The notes beneath the pieces are model-generated. The model worked only from the letters and a program-made list of their open reading frames with translations, did not search any database and was not told the origin of the DNA. A DNA stretch of 64,000 nt from Streptomyces avidinii (GTDB lineage Bacteria; Actinomycetota; Actinomycetes; Streptomycetales; Streptomycetaceae): positions 557,120 through 621,119 of the forward strand of contig NZ_BMVL01000003.1 in the NCBI RefSeq assembly GCF_014650695.1. Reading direction: 5' to 3'. Positions 8,917 through 17,754 of this stretch are shown piece after piece (position 1 is the stretch's first letter; each line of letters starts with the position of its first letter). Made by a program: the position numbers and the translations under genes.

Positions 8917-9486
8917 TCACCGGTCGGCCGCGGCCCCGGCTCCGGCGTCGGCCCCGGCCCGGGCCCCGGTCTCTGCCGAGGCCTCAGCCGCGGGAGGGCG
9001 GTGCGCGAAGCGGTCGGCCGCGCGCCGGCCGCGGCTCGCCAGGGGCAGCACCCCGGTCGCCGCCGCCAGCCCGAAGGGCGGCATGTCGAAGTAGATGGCC
9101 TCGTAGGAGCCTTCGGGGACGATGTACGACTCGTGCCACAGGCCCACGTGGCGGCGCAGCTTCCCGGCGCGGTCCTTGCGGTTGATGATCGTCCATGCCT
9201 TGTGGTGGAGCATGTCCGGAGCCGACGCGTACGCGTGGAGCTTCTCCTTGGACTCCCAGTACTGGACCACGTAGTAGGTACGGGGCGAGGCGGTCAGCAG
9301 GACGTGGCCGAGCAGCCCCCGCGTGGGGTGCTTGGCGAGCTCCCGGAGCATGCGGGGCATGGCCAGGACCACCGGCACCCAGTGGTGGACGGCCCAGAAG
9401 TGGTTGATGCGCATGCCGATGAGGAGGACGACGACGTCCCCCTCGGCAGCTGCGGTGGTACGGCCCGGTAAGGGTTTCGCGAACAC
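8917..9486 (-). CDS. DUF4188 (monooxygenase-like) protein (189 aa)
   Basis: GTG 9486 is chosen because GGGAGG sits 5 nt upstream and the product then begins FAKPLPGRTTAAAEGDVVV, as expected for the family. Signature blocks are LIGMRINHFWAV, YYVVQYWESKEKLHAYA and GLWHESYIV. These fit DUF4188, a dimeric alpha/beta-barrel fold related to small monooxygenases and heme-degrading proteins. The C-terminal 30 residues are Ala/Gly-rich. It is divergently paired with a MerR regulator, which suggests that MerR controls it. Confidence 0.82.
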   Translation of the reverse strand: MFAKPLPGRTTAAAEGDVVVLLIGMRINHFWAVHHWVPVVLAMPRMLRELAKHPTRGLLGHVLLTASPRTYYVVQYWESKEKLHAYASAPDMLHHKAWTIINRKDRAGKLRRHVGLWHESYIVPEGSYEAIYFDMPPFGLAAATGVLPLASRGRRAADRFAHRPPAAEASAETGARAGADAGAGAAADR

Positions 9487-9507
9487 GCCGGCCTCCCGAT
9501 CGCCTTG

Positions 9508-9548
9508 TTGGATAGCTCCGCTGTCCAACCGTCACATGATTGGATAGT
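9508..9548. promoter_or_regulatory. MerR-type operator between DUF4188 and merR
   Basis: TTGGATAGC (9508-9516) and GCTGTCCAA (9520-9528) form a 21-bp near-perfect palindrome with one mismatch. A third half-site, TTGGATAG, recurs at 9540-9547, 32 bp away and on the same face of the helix. It lies in the 90-bp divergent gap, so one regulator could control both genes. Confidence 0.7.
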
Positions 9549-9576
9549 GGCACTCGCCAACGGAAGGTTCAAGAGA

Positions 9577-10242
9577 GTGCGGCTCGCAGAACTGAGTGAG
9601 CGGAGCGGTGTGGCCATCGCCACGATCAAGTACTACCTGCGCGAAGGGCTGTTGCCGCCCGGCCGCCGCGTCAGCGCGACGACCGCCGACTACGACGAGG
9701 GTCATCTGCGCAGGCTGCGGCTGGTGCGCGCGATGATCCAGGTCGGGCAGGTGCCGGTGGCGAACGTCCGGAAGGTGCTCGGGCACGTCGACGACGAGTC
9801 CCTGGGCCGGACGATCCGCCTGGGTGCGGCCCTGTGGGCACTGCCCCGGGAGCCCGAACCGGCCGACGGGGACGGCGACGGCGGAGCCGAGGACGAGGCC
9901 ATGGCCGCCGCACGTGCCGAGGTGGACTCGCTGCTCCGGGCCCTGGGCTGGTCAACCGCCCGAGAGGTGGGCGAACTCTCGCCGGTCCACCGCTCGTTGG
10001 TGGCGGCGGTGGCCACACTGATGCGGCTCGGCTATCCGTGGGATGCCGCACTCATGGCCCCGTACGCGCAGCTGATGCACCAAGTGGCGGTGCGGGATCT
10101 GGACTTCGTGGAGACCCACCCCTCGGAGGCGGAGCAGGTCGAGACGGCGGTGGCGGCGACCATACTGTTCCGGCCGGTGCTGAACGCGCTGCACCGGCTG
10201 GCCCAGGAGGAGGAATCGGCCCGGCGGTACGGACTGGAATGA
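9577..10242 (+). CDS. MerR family transcriptional regulator (221 aa)
   Basis: GTG 9577 is preceded by GGAAGG at 9562-9567. The product begins RLAELSERSGVAIATIKYYLREGLLPPG, the canonical MerR winged HTH, with YDEGHLRRLRLVRAMIQVG completing it. The C-terminal domain (about 120 residues, helical) lacks the paired Cys of metal sensors, so an organic ligand or redox signal is more likely. Starts upstream (9505, 9547) would place coding sequence over the palindrome. It is divergent from DUF4188 and presumably autoregulated. Confidence 0.9.
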   Translation: MRLAELSERSGVAIATIKYYLREGLLPPGRRVSATTADYDEGHLRRLRLVRAMIQVGQVPVANVRKVLGHVDDESLGRTIRLGAALWALPREPEPADGDGDGGAEDEAMAAARAEVDSLLRALGWSTAREVGELSPVHRSLVAAVATLMRLGYPWDAALMAPYAQLMHQVAVRDLDFVETHPSEAEQVETAVAATILFRPVLNALHRLAQEEESARRYGLE

Positions 10243-10264
10243 GCCGCCGCCGGGTTCCGTGACG

Positions 10265-10885
10265 CTACTCGCAGGCGACGCCGTCGCCGTCGCGGTCCAG
10301 GTGGCGGCCGTAACCGGGGTCTCCGCGCCGCACCGGTGCCGCGCCGGCAGCCCTCGCCGCCGCGCAGTTCTTGTAATAGGCGCTGCTGCTGCCGCCCCCG
10401 CCGGACGACGGGGAGTCGTCGGGATCCTCGCTCGGGGGGCTGCTTGCCGGTGCCGGGCCGGCTTCCGGCCGGACGGCGGGCGTGGGGGAAGGTGCGGGTG
10501 CGGGTGCGGGACCGGTGGCCGGGGCGGTCGGGGAGGGGCTGGGGCTCGGCGAGGCGGCCACCGCGGCCGGGGCGGTGGCCGTCACGGTGACGGTGACCGT
10601 CGGTGCGGGCCGCGGCTCGGCGGCCGCGGGCCGGGCCTTGGGGTCCGAGGAGGCGGCGACCAGGACGAAGAACCAGATCGAGGCGAGCGCGACCGTCACG
10701 ACCCTGCCGGTCCTGCCCCAGCGGGCGAGGAAGGCCAGCGCGGCGCCCACCGGGGGCACGATGACCGTGGCGACGACGACCGCCGGGACGGCCAACGCCG
10801 GCTGCCAGCGCGGATTCGGTGGCGCGACCGGGAGGAAGGGCTGCGGAGGTCGGGGAGGCTGCGGAGGGTGTGGTTGCGGGTACAC
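10265..10885 (-). CDS. Excalibur calcium-binding domain membrane protein (206 aa)
   Basis: The C terminus reads YYKNCAAARAAG then GDPGYGRHLDRDGDGVACE, the Excalibur motif (DxDxDGxxCE) found on secreted or wall-exposed bacterial proteins. The N terminus is Pro-rich, followed by two hydrophobic segments (PAVVVATVIVPPVGAALAFLA and VVTVALASIWFFVLVAAS), then a long Thr/Val/Ala/Pro/Ser linker. The motif domain should therefore face outside. GTG 10885 has GGAGA 3 nt upstream; the frame opens earlier but without a site. Confidence 0.85.
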   Translation of the reverse strand: MYPQPHPPQPPRPPQPFLPVAPPNPRWQPALAVPAVVVATVIVPPVGAALAFLARWGRTGRVVTVALASIWFFVLVAASSDPKARPAAAEPRPAPTVTVTVTATAPAAVAASPSPSPSPTAPATGPAPAPAPSPTPAVRPEAGPAPASSPPSEDPDDSPSSGGGGSSSAYYKNCAAARAAGAAPVRRGDPGYGRHLDRDGDGVACE

Positions 10886-10987
10886 GGGTCTCCTGCCATG
10901 GACATGGAAGAGGAGCGGGCGCCCAGTTAAGCGCACCCGCAGGATCCAGCCATGCGGAACAGGGAAATCGAGCCAGCCGATCGTCCG

Positions 10988-11989
10988 TCAGGATACCGGC
11001 GCCTCGCGCAGGGCGGTGAGCAGCTCGCGCTCGCGGGCGCTGCTCAGGCCGGCCCGGCGGGGGCGTTCCAGCCCCTCGGCGCGTTCCCACCGCAGGAGGT
11101 CCTCAAGCACCTCGGCGCGCGGACGGTGGCGCAGCCCGGCCGCGCGCGCCGCGGCCCCGCTGCGGGCGGAGAAGCCGGCCCACTCGGGATCCGGCATCCA
11201 CATGGCCATCGACTCGGGGCCCATGAAGGGCTCGACTCCCTGGTCGAAGAGCCACTGGGGGTCCGCCACCGCCACCGGACCGGTGTGCCCGGCCACCTGC
11301 CGGGACAGGCCGACCCATTCGTCGAAGGGGACGACGGGCCCGACGGCGTCGAAGGTCCCGGTGGTGCCGTCCTGCGCGAGGTCCAGCAGCCAGCCCGCCA
11401 GATCGCGTACGTCGACAACCTGGGTCGGCAGGCCGGGGGAGCGGGGAACGAGGAGGGGCTGCTCCACCTCCCGGGCGGACCGTGCCACCCAGTACCCCGA
11501 CCGCCCGCTGCCGTCGCCCGGCCCGCCGATCAGGCCCGCCCGGGCGACGACGAGCCGGTCCGCCGCCGCGGCGCGCGTGGCCTCCTCGCAGGTGACCTTG
11601 GCCTCCCCGTACTCCTCCCGCCCCACGTACTGCCCCTGCGCGGGCGCCAGTAGCGCGGCCGACTCGTCGGCGCCGACCACGCTGTGGTCGGCGTACGCGC
11701 TGACCGAGGAGACGTAGGTCCAGTGCCGGGCCCGCCCCGCGAGGGCCGCGAGCGCGCCGCGGACGAAGGCCGGCTGCCAGGACACCTCCAGCACGGCGTC
11801 CCAGTCGCGGCCGGGGAGCTCCGCGTAGGCGGAGTCGTGGTTCCGGTCCGCCGCAATCAGCCGCGCTCCGGGGACGACCCCGCCGCTCTCGCCGCGCGCC
11901 AGGCAGGTCACCGCGTGGCCCCGGTCCAGCGCCTGCCGCGTGATCTCACGCCCCAACCATGCGGTCCCGCCCAGTACAAGAACATCCAT
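10988..11989 (-). CDS. NAD-dependent epimerase/dehydratase family protein (333 aa)
   Basis: The ATG at 11989 opens with [16 protein letters not shown], a Rossmann GGTxxxG motif of the atypical SDR group. [10 protein letters not shown] and [10 protein letters not shown] supply the Tyr-x3-Lys region (EEYGEAK). The C-terminal substrate region is family-like ([17 protein letters not shown]). Members act on nucleotide sugars or serve as isoflavone-reductase-like oxidoreductases; I cannot choose. The frame stays open to 13306, but that extension lies opposite other genes and has no domain pattern. Confidence 0.85.
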   Translation of the reverse strand: MDVLVLGGTAWLGREITRQALDRGHAVTCLARGESGGVVPGARLIAADRNHDSAYAELPGRDWDAVLEVSWQPAFVRGALAALAGRARHWTYVSSVSAYADHSVVGADESAALLAPAQGQYVGREEYGEAKVTCEEATRAAAADRLVVARAGLIGGPGDGSGRSGYWVARSAREVEQPLLVPRSPGLPTQVVDVRDLAGWLLDLAQDGTTGTFDAVGPVVPFDEWVGLSRQVAGHTGPVAVADPQWLFDQGVEPFMGPESMAMWMPDPEWAGFSARSGAAARAAGLRHRPRAEVLEDLLRWERAEGLERPRRAGLSSARERELLTALREAPVS

Positions 11990-12032
11990 GCGGCCACCCC
12001 AGCACACCGCGCGCACGTCCGCATGCCCGTTC

Positions 12033-12062
12033 GCGCTCGGCGGAGAGGCGCTCGGCGGAGAG
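12033..12062. repeat. Two-copy 15-bp direct repeat
   Basis: GCGCTCGGCGGAGAG occurs twice in tandem in the 155-bp gap between the epimerase and the GNAT gene. The function is unknown; it may be replication slippage. Confidence 0.6.
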
Positions 12063-12144
12063 GTTGCACGCCGCTGCGCGGAGGCGGGACGCGTGGTGTC
12101 CGCGGCCGCCCACCACCGGTCGATCACGGTCATGGCATCGGCCG

Positions 12145-12651
12145 TCACAGGTCCCGGCGCATGCAGGCACGCGGCCACCGGTCCAGGCCGTGTGCCGCCT
12201 CGCGGTCGCGGATCTCCCGCAGAGCGGGGGTGAGCCCGGCGTCGTCCAGGACCCGGAAGCCGCAGCGCGCGTAGTACGGGGCGTTCCAAGGGACCTCGGT
12301 GAAGGTGGTGAGGGTCAGGGCCGGTACGCCCCCGCGCTCCGCGAACTCCGCCAGGTGCTCCAGCAGGCCCCGGCCGAGCCCGCGGCGCGCCCGGTCCGGA
12401 TGGACGGACACCTGCTCGACGTGCAGGTTCCCGTCCACCGGCTCGGCGATCAGATAGGCGCCGGGGGTGTCGGCTGCGTCGACCGACACCCAGGCCAGCC
12501 CGGCCCGTCGGTAGGCGGCGAGCTCGTCGAGTGTCAGCGGTTCGTCGTCGGCGATCTCGGGCATGCCGATGTCCCGGAAGCAGCGCCCGGCGGCCCTCTC
12601 GATGTCCTGGAGGAGGGTCAGTTCGTCCGGCCGTACGGTGCGGATAGCCAT
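12145..12651 (-). CDS. GNAT family N-acetyltransferase (168 aa)
   Basis: The acetyl-CoA pyrophosphate loop is visible as [20 protein letters not shown] (Q/RxxGxG/A type), after a beta-strand block (LHVEQVSV) and before [12 protein letters not shown]. Together these are motifs A and B of a GNAT fold. The acceptor amine is not predictable. No strong ribosome site precedes the ATG, so the transcript may be leaderless. It is divergent from the L,D-transpeptidase gene. Confidence 0.88.
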   Translation of the reverse strand: MAIRTVRPDELTLLQDIERAAGRCFRDIGMPEIADDEPLTLDELAAYRRAGLAWVSVDAADTPGAYLIAEPVDGNLHVEQVSVHPDRARRGLGRGLLEHLAEFAERGGVPALTLTTFTEVPWNAPYYARCGFRVLDDAGLTPALREIRDREAAHGLDRWPRACMRRDL

Positions 12652-12824
12652 GGCCGCATTGTCGCGGGAGCCCCGCCCGAAGGCACCCGAGTATCGGGCA
12701 CGCGTCCGGTCCCCGCTCGCCGGGGGCGGCTTCTGTGCTCCGTCCGAGTTCTCTTCGGTGCCCGTTCGGCCGCAGCGCCGCAGGCATGATCATCATTTTG
12801 GCGCCACGTCGGTTTGATACGGCT

Positions 12825-14276
12825 ATGCCACGAATGCGACGGAGAAGACCGACCAAGGCGTGGGGCGCCGTGGCTGCGGTGACGGGGGCCATGCTGGTCG
12901 TCGCCGCAGCGCCGGACCGGGCGCCCGATGCGGACACCTCGGAGGGGACTCTCGCGGGTGCGTCCCGCGAGGCCGCGGTCACCCTGCTGGTCGGGAGGGT
13001 GCTGGACGAGGGCCGCGAGTCCGGCGACGGGCCCTGTGCGGTGCGCATGTTCCGGCCCGGGCTGTGCAGCGGCTGGCAGGAGCAGCGGGTGCGGGCCACC
13101 GCGCGCGGGATGGGAGCCGTACTGAAGGAACCCGCCCTCGGTGACACGGTGCAGGCCGCGCGCGTGGAGGTGCTCCCGACGGACTCCGGCGGGCCGCTCC
13201 AGATCACCGTCGCGGACGCGGGTCGCCTCACGGACGTGACCGTGCGCGACGGGCGCGGCCGCCATCTGGCCGGCGCCCTCGGCCCGGACAACGGGCGCTG
13301 GATCAACAGCGAGCCGCTGCGGGCGGGGGAGACCTACACCGTGCGGGTCGGTGCCCAGGACGCGGCGGGCGCCCCGGTCGGTGTGACCATGGCGTTCCGG
13401 ACCGCGCCGCCCGTCGACGGGGGCAGGCTGACGGTCGAGTTCGGGCCGCGCCCGGGCACCTACGGCGCGGGCGAGATCGTGACGGCCGGCCTCAGCCGCC
13501 CGGTGCCCGCCGGTGACCTCCCGGCCCGGGCCCGACTGGAGCGGGCCCTGCAGGTGACCTCGGAGCCCCATGTCGAGGGCGCCTGGCACTGGGTCGACGA
13601 ATCGACCCTGCACTTCCGTCCGCGTACGTACTGGCCCGCCCACACCGTCGTCCGCGTGCGCAGCGGTCTCGACGGGGTCGAGGTCGGGGACCACGACTAC
13701 GGCGGCCCCTCCGACGAGGTGCAGTTCACCATCGCGGACCGGATCGAGGCCGTCACCGACTCCGCCACCCACCGGATGACCGTACGCCGCAACGGACGGG
13801 TCATCAGGACGATCCCGGTCACCACAGGCAAGGAGGGGTTCAGGACGCGCAGTGGCATCAAGGTCGTGCTGGGCAAGGAGCCCAAGGTGCGGATGCGCGG
13901 CGACACCGTCGGCATCAAGCGCGGCACCAGCGAGTTCTACGACCTGCCCGTCTCCTACGCGACCCGCGTGACCTGGAGCGGCGAGTACATCCACGCCGCA
14001 CCCTGGTCGGTCGAGGCGCAGGGCGAGGAGAACGTCAGCCACGGCTGCACGGGCATGAGCACCGAGGACGCCGCCTGGTTCTTCGAGACGGTCCGCGAGG
14101 GCGACATCGTGGAGGTGGTCAACAGCGGCGGGGAGAAGATGGCTCCCTTCGACAACGGTTTCGGCGACTGGAACGTGGACTGGCGGACCTGGCTGGCCGG
14201 CAGCGCCCTCGCCAACATCGACGGGAGCCCGGCGAGTTCACCGAGTACCCCGTCCAGGCTGCACCCGACCACCTGA
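12825..14276 (+). CDS. L,D-transpeptidase with Ig-like domains (YkuD), 483 aa
   Basis: The protein makes 3-3 cross-links or attaches proteins to peptidoglycan outside the membrane. It has an N-terminal basic segment and hydrophobic stretch ([13 protein letters not shown]), two beta-rich Ig-like regions (about 60-290) and a C-terminal YkuD domain. The YkuD domain runs from [19 protein letters not shown] to the catalytic SHGC at 405-408, with Cys408 as nucleophile and HAAPWSV providing the upstream His. The ATG at 12825 matches the start of the secretion signal; earlier codons are not signal-like. It belongs to the class associated with beta-lactam-insensitive cross-linking. Confidence 0.9.
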   Translation: MPRMRRRRPTKAWGAVAAVTGAMLVVAAAPDRAPDADTSEGTLAGASREAAVTLLVGRVLDEGRESGDGPCAVRMFRPGLCSGWQEQRVRATARGMGAVLKEPALGDTVQAARVEVLPTDSGGPLQITVADAGRLTDVTVRDGRGRHLAGALGPDNGRWINSEPLRAGETYTVRVGAQDAAGAPVGVTMAFRTAPPVDGGRLTVEFGPRPGTYGAGEIVTAGLSRPVPAGDLPARARLERALQVTSEPHVEGAWHWVDESTLHFRPRTYWPAHTVVRVRSGLDGVEVGDHDYGGPSDEVQFTIADRIEAVTDSATHRMTVRRNGRVIRTIPVTTGKEGFRTRSGIKVVLGKEPKVRMRGDTVGIKRGTSEFYDLPVSYATRVTWSGEYIHAAPWSVEAQGEENVSHGCTGMSTEDAAWFFETVREGDIVEVVNSGGEKMAPFDNGFGDWNVDWRTWLAGSALANIDGSPASSPSTPSRLHPTT

Positions 14277-14323
14277 CCCGATCACCGGAGCCGACCCGAC
14301 CGGGCCTGCCCTACGATCACCAC

Positions 14324-15025
14324 ATGATCAAAGGAGTGATGTTCGACTTCTCCGGCACGCTGTTGCGCGTCGAGCCGACCGAGGAGTGGCTCGGCGCCGC
14401 CCTCGCCGAGACCGGCATCGCGCCGGCGGAGGCGGAGGAGCACGCCGAGACGGTCCGGCGGCTCACCGAGTACGGCGCGCTGCCCGGCGGGCCGTCGCCC
14501 CGGCACATCCCCGCGCACCTCGAAGCCCTGTGGGACCAGCGGGACATCAGTGCCGAGCAGCACCGGGCGGCGTACGGCGGGCTGATCCGGGCGGCGGGCA
14601 TCACGCAGCCGGAGCTGGCGGAGGCCCTCTACACCCGTCACATGGCCCCCGCCGCCTGGCGCCCGTACCCGGACACCGCACCGACCCTGCGCGAACTGCG
14701 CCGACGGGGGCTCCCGGTGGCGGTGGTCAGCAACATCGGCTGGGACCTGCGGCCCGTCTTCCGCACGCACGGCCTCGACGACCTGGTCGACGCCTATGTG
14801 CTCTCCTTCGAGCTGGGTACCCAGAAGCCCGATCCGGTGATCTTCCGGGCCGCTTGCGAACGGCTCGGCCTCGCCCCCGCCGAGGTGCTGATGGTCGGGG
14901 ACGACCGGCGCGCGGACGGCGGCGCGCGGGCGCTCGGTTGCCCGGTGCACTTCGTCGACCACCTCCCGGCCGACCGCCGGCCCGCCGGCCTGTCCCCGCT
15001 CCTGGACCTGCTCGGCCCGGCGTAG
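14324..15025 (+). CDS. HAD family hydrolase with variant motif I (233 aa)
   Basis: HAD layout: motif I FDFSGTL (nucleophile Asp8), motif II VVSNIG, the motif III lysine in GTQKPDP and motif IV MVGDDRRAD. The residue two after the nucleophile is Ser10, not the usual Asp acid/base. Typical phosphatases have DxDxT. Variants at this position occur in dehalogenases and phosphonatases, so activity may differ. A -10-like TACGAT ends 8 nt before the ATG, which suggests a leaderless mRNA. Confidence 0.85.
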   Translation: MIKGVMFDFSGTLLRVEPTEEWLGAALAETGIAPAEAEEHAETVRRLTEYGALPGGPSPRHIPAHLEALWDQRDISAEQHRAAYGGLIRAAGITQPELAEALYTRHMAPAAWRPYPDTAPTLRELRRRGLPVAVVSNIGWDLRPVFRTHGLDDLVDAYVLSFELGTQKPDPVIFRAACERLGLAPAEVLMVGDDRRADGGARALGCPVHFVDHLPADRRPAGLSPLLDLLGPA

Positions 15026-15076
15026 CGCGCGTACCCGCCGGGCGGGGCGGGGCCATACGGGGCGGCGGCCGCCGGG

Positions 15077-16024
15077 TCAGCGCCGCCGGGCGATGGTGAC
15101 CCCGTCGCGCACCGGGAGCATCACCGAGTCCACCCGCTCGTCGAGCGTGATCAGTTCGTTCAGGCGGCGCATCGCCAGGTGGTGCTCCTCCTGGTATGCG
15201 GGATCGAGGACGCGGCCGCCGAGGAACACGTTGTCCAGCACCACGAGCCCACCGGGTCGCAGTCGGCGCACGATCTCCTCGTAGTACGCGGGGTAGTTGT
15301 GCTTGTCGGCGTCGACGAAGGCGATGTCGATGACCGGCTCGTCGTCGAGCGCGCGCAGGGTGTCCAGCGCGGGCGCGATGCGCAGGTCGATCCGGTCGGC
15401 GACGCCCGCACGCTCCCAGTGGGGCCGGCCGATCGCGGTCCACTCCTCGCTGACGTCGCAGGCGAGCAGGCGGCCGCCGGCAGCCAGGCCGCGGGCGATG
15501 CAGAGGGTCGAGTAGCCGGTGAAGACGCCGACCTCGACCGCGAAGCGGCCACCGGTCAATCGGGTCAGCATCGTGAGCAGGGCGCCCTCGTCGGAGGAGA
15601 CCTGCATGTGCGCGGCGCCGGCGGTGGCCTCGCGGGTGGCCGCGGCAAGCTCGCCGAGGATGCCGTCCGCCGGTGTGTGGTGGCCGAGCAGGTACTCACC
15701 GACGACGGGGTGGACGGCCTCCAGCTCGCCCCCGTCGATCGCGGCGGTCCACTCGACGGTGAGTTCCTCCCGGGTGGCGAAGCGCACCAGATGGCGGGTG
15801 ATGACGTCCTGGACCCCGGCCAGCGACTCGGCGTCGACCGCGGTGGCGGTCAGCTCCAGCCGGTCCAGGGTGGGAGTGAGGCTGCAGCTCCCGGCGGTGA
15901 GCGTGATGACCCCGCGACCGTCCGGGGTGAGAGCGGTGGCGGCCTTCTGGCCCATGTGCGAGACGAGCTGCTTGATGTAGCGGGCGGGGCGGGTGGTGAC
16001 GACACGAGCTGTGGCGAGGGGCAT
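15077..16024 (-). CDS. DUF2218-O-methyltransferase fusion (315 aa)
   Basis: The ATG at 16024 has AAGGAG just upstream. Residues 1 to about 95 match DUF2218 (ARVVTTRPARYIKQLVSHMG), a small domain seen alone in many actinobacteria and often near metal or redox genes. From about 100 it is a caffeoyl-CoA-type O-methyltransferase (Methyltransf_3), with AVEVGVFTGYSTL as the SAM motif, DIAFVDADKHNY as metal and active site, and LVVLDNVFLGG. The fusion suggests that one ligand-binding domain feeds the methyltransferase. It is divergent from the ArsR gene, which probably controls it. Confidence 0.88.
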   Translation of the reverse strand: MPLATARVVTTRPARYIKQLVSHMGQKAATALTPDGRGVITLTAGSCSLTPTLDRLELTATAVDAESLAGVQDVITRHLVRFATREELTVEWTAAIDGGELEAVHPVVGEYLLGHHTPADGILGELAAATREATAGAAHMQVSSDEGALLTMLTRLTGGRFAVEVGVFTGYSTLCIARGLAAGGRLLACDVSEEWTAIGRPHWERAGVADRIDLRIAPALDTLRALDDEPVIDIAFVDADKHNYPAYYEEIVRRLRPGGLVVLDNVFLGGRVLDPAYQEEHHLAMRRLNELITLDERVDSVMLPVRDGVTIARRR

Positions 16025-16056
16025 CGGGCTCCTTGGGTCTCTCGGATCAAGTGACG

Positions 16057-16114
16057 AGAATCCTCGCCACTTCCTTGAGGGAGGATTCTGGGGTCGGCGG
16101 GAGGAAGTTGTCAA
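16057..16114 (-). promoter_or_regulatory. Promoter and ArsR-type operator of the DUF2218-methyltransferase gene
   Basis: Reading leftward, TTGACA (16109-16114) and CAGAAT (16085-16090) are 18 bp apart, a good -35/-10 pair. A perfect 9-bp inverted repeat, AGAATCCTC (16057-16065) with GAGGATTCT (16081-16089), covers the -10. A repressor bound there would block the reverse gene. The adjacent divergent ArsR protein is the obvious candidate. Confidence 0.75.
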
Positions 16115-16144
16115 AAGCGTTTAGGTTCGTGGACACTTCGGCTC

Positions 16145-16747
16145 ATGGCAGAAGACCAGCCGCCGGCGAACGAAAGCCCCGCGAACGGGAGCAATGTCCA
16201 TCGGGACGAGCAACTCCACGACGAGCAGGGCCACCTCGTGCTGCGCTCGCCCGAGCAGTTCAAGGCCCTCGGGCACCCGGTGCGCCACCGCATGGTCAAC
16301 GTGTTGCGCCAGCGCCCGGCGACGCTGCGCCAGCTCGCCGAGGTGCTCGGGATGAGCAAGGGCACCATCGGCTACCACGTGCGCGTGCTGCGCGAGGCGG
16401 GCCTGGTCCGGCTGTCCGAGACCCGCCAGGTGCGCGGCGGTACCGAGCAGTACTTCGCCCTGGTCAGCCATGGCTTCAAGCTGCACGAGGATGCGGCGGT
16501 CGGGCAGGAGTTCCTGATCAACGCCGCCCTCGGTGAGATGCTGCCCAGCCGGCCCGGCCAGGCCTCCCACACCGCACTGCGCCACCTGTGGCTGACCGAC
16601 GCCGAGGCGCACGCGCTGGAGGCCCGGCTGCGCGCGATGGCCGCCGAGCCGCATCCGACGGACCTCGCGCACGGCGAGCCGTACGGGCTGCTGGTCAGCC
16701 TCTTCCGTGCCGACGTGCCCAACCTGCCGCCGGACGAAGGACCCTGA
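16145..16747 (+). CDS. ArsR-type winged-helix regulator (200 aa)
   Basis: A charged N-terminal tail of about 40 residues precedes FKALGHPVRHRMVNVLRQRPATLRQLAEVLGMSKGTIGYHVRVLREAGLVR, the ArsR/HTH_20 winged helix. The C-terminal 90 residues are helical (YFALVSHGFKLHE, HTALRHLWLTDAEAHALEARL), as in regulators annotated for drug or lipid sensing. No metal-binding ELCVC motif is present, so a metal ligand is unlikely. It is divergent from the DUF2218-methyltransferase gene across an inverted repeat. Confidence 0.88.
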   Translation: MAEDQPPANESPANGSNVHRDEQLHDEQGHLVLRSPEQFKALGHPVRHRMVNVLRQRPATLRQLAEVLGMSKGTIGYHVRVLREAGLVRLSETRQVRGGTEQYFALVSHGFKLHEDAAVGQEFLINAALGEMLPSRPGQASHTALRHLWLTDAEAHALEARLRAMAAEPHPTDLAHGEPYGLLVSLFRADVPNLPPDEGP

Positions 16748-16811
16748 GCCTGCGGCCCCGGCTCGCCGGGAACACCGATCGGTGCTCGCACGGTGTGCCA
16801 TCCTCGGGCTC

Positions 16812-17648
16812 ATGACCGCAACCAGGCCCGGCACGGACGACGGACTCGCGCTCAACCGCGCCCTGTGGGACGTGCGCGCCCGCGTCCACGGCTCGACGTC
16901 CACCGACCTGTTCTACGACGTCGAGGCGTTCGTCGCCGGACACCAGACCCTGTACGCGCTCGAACGCGAGCTCGTCGGGGACGTGAACGGCCTGGACCTG
17001 CTGCACCTCCAATGCCACTTCGGCATGGACACACTGAACTGGGCCCGACTCGGGGCCCGGGTCACCGGCGTCGACTTCTCGCCGACCGCGATCGAACGGG
17101 CCCGCCTGCTGGCCGCGCGGACGGGTCTGCCCGCGACCTTCGTCGAGGCCGACACCCAGCGCCTGCCCGCGACCCTGGCCGGCGGCTTCGACGTGGTCGT
17201 CGCCACGTACGGGGTGCTGTGCTGGATCGCCGACCCCGGCGCCTGGATGCGCGGCGCGGCGAGGGCCCTGCGGCCCGGCGGAAGCCTGGTCCTGGTGGAT
17301 CTGCATCCGGCCTGCCAGGCGGTCGCCACCCTTGATCCGCTCGTGGTCGACTGGCCCTACGGCGGGGGCGCGCCCCACCGGGAAACGGTCACCGGCACCT
17401 ACGCCGATCCGGGGCTGCGCCTGCCGCCCCGGGAATCCGTGCAGTACCCGTACTCGATCGGCGAGATCGTCACCGCGGCCGCGACCGCGGGCCTCACGAT
17501 CAAGCACCTCGGCGAACACGTCGCCGCCGAGTTCGACCCCCGCGGCATCCTGGTCCAGGGCGACGACGGCCGGTACCGGCTGCCGTTCGGGGACTCCCAC
17601 CTGCCCGTCCTGTACTCGCTGCGCGCGGTGTCGCCGGACACGCACTGA
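16812..17648 (+). CDS. Class I SAM-dependent methyltransferase (278 aa)
   Basis: The product begins MTATRPGTDDGLALNRALWD. It contains DLLHLQCHFGMDTLNWARLGARVTGVDFSPTAI, the SAM site of the Methyltransf_25 type, with the Cys/His-containing variant typical of a large actinobacterial family. FDVVVATYGVLCWI is the motif IV region. No partner reveals the substrate. It lies 64 bp after the ArsR gene on the same strand, so cotranscription is possible. Confidence 0.83.
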   Translation: MTATRPGTDDGLALNRALWDVRARVHGSTSTDLFYDVEAFVAGHQTLYALERELVGDVNGLDLLHLQCHFGMDTLNWARLGARVTGVDFSPTAIERARLLAARTGLPATFVEADTQRLPATLAGGFDVVVATYGVLCWIADPGAWMRGAARALRPGGSLVLVDLHPACQAVATLDPLVVDWPYGGGAPHRETVTGTYADPGLRLPPRESVQYPYSIGEIVTAAATAGLTIKHLGEHVAAEFDPRGILVQGDDGRYRLPFGDSHLPVLYSLRAVSPDTH

Positions 17649-17754
17649 GGGGGTGCCCGTCCGGGGCCCTGGTGGCGGCCGACACGCCCTGCGGCCCGAC
17701 TGTGGTGGCCGCGCACATGGGAGCGGCCCACGGCCGTCCCGGATGATTCCGGGC

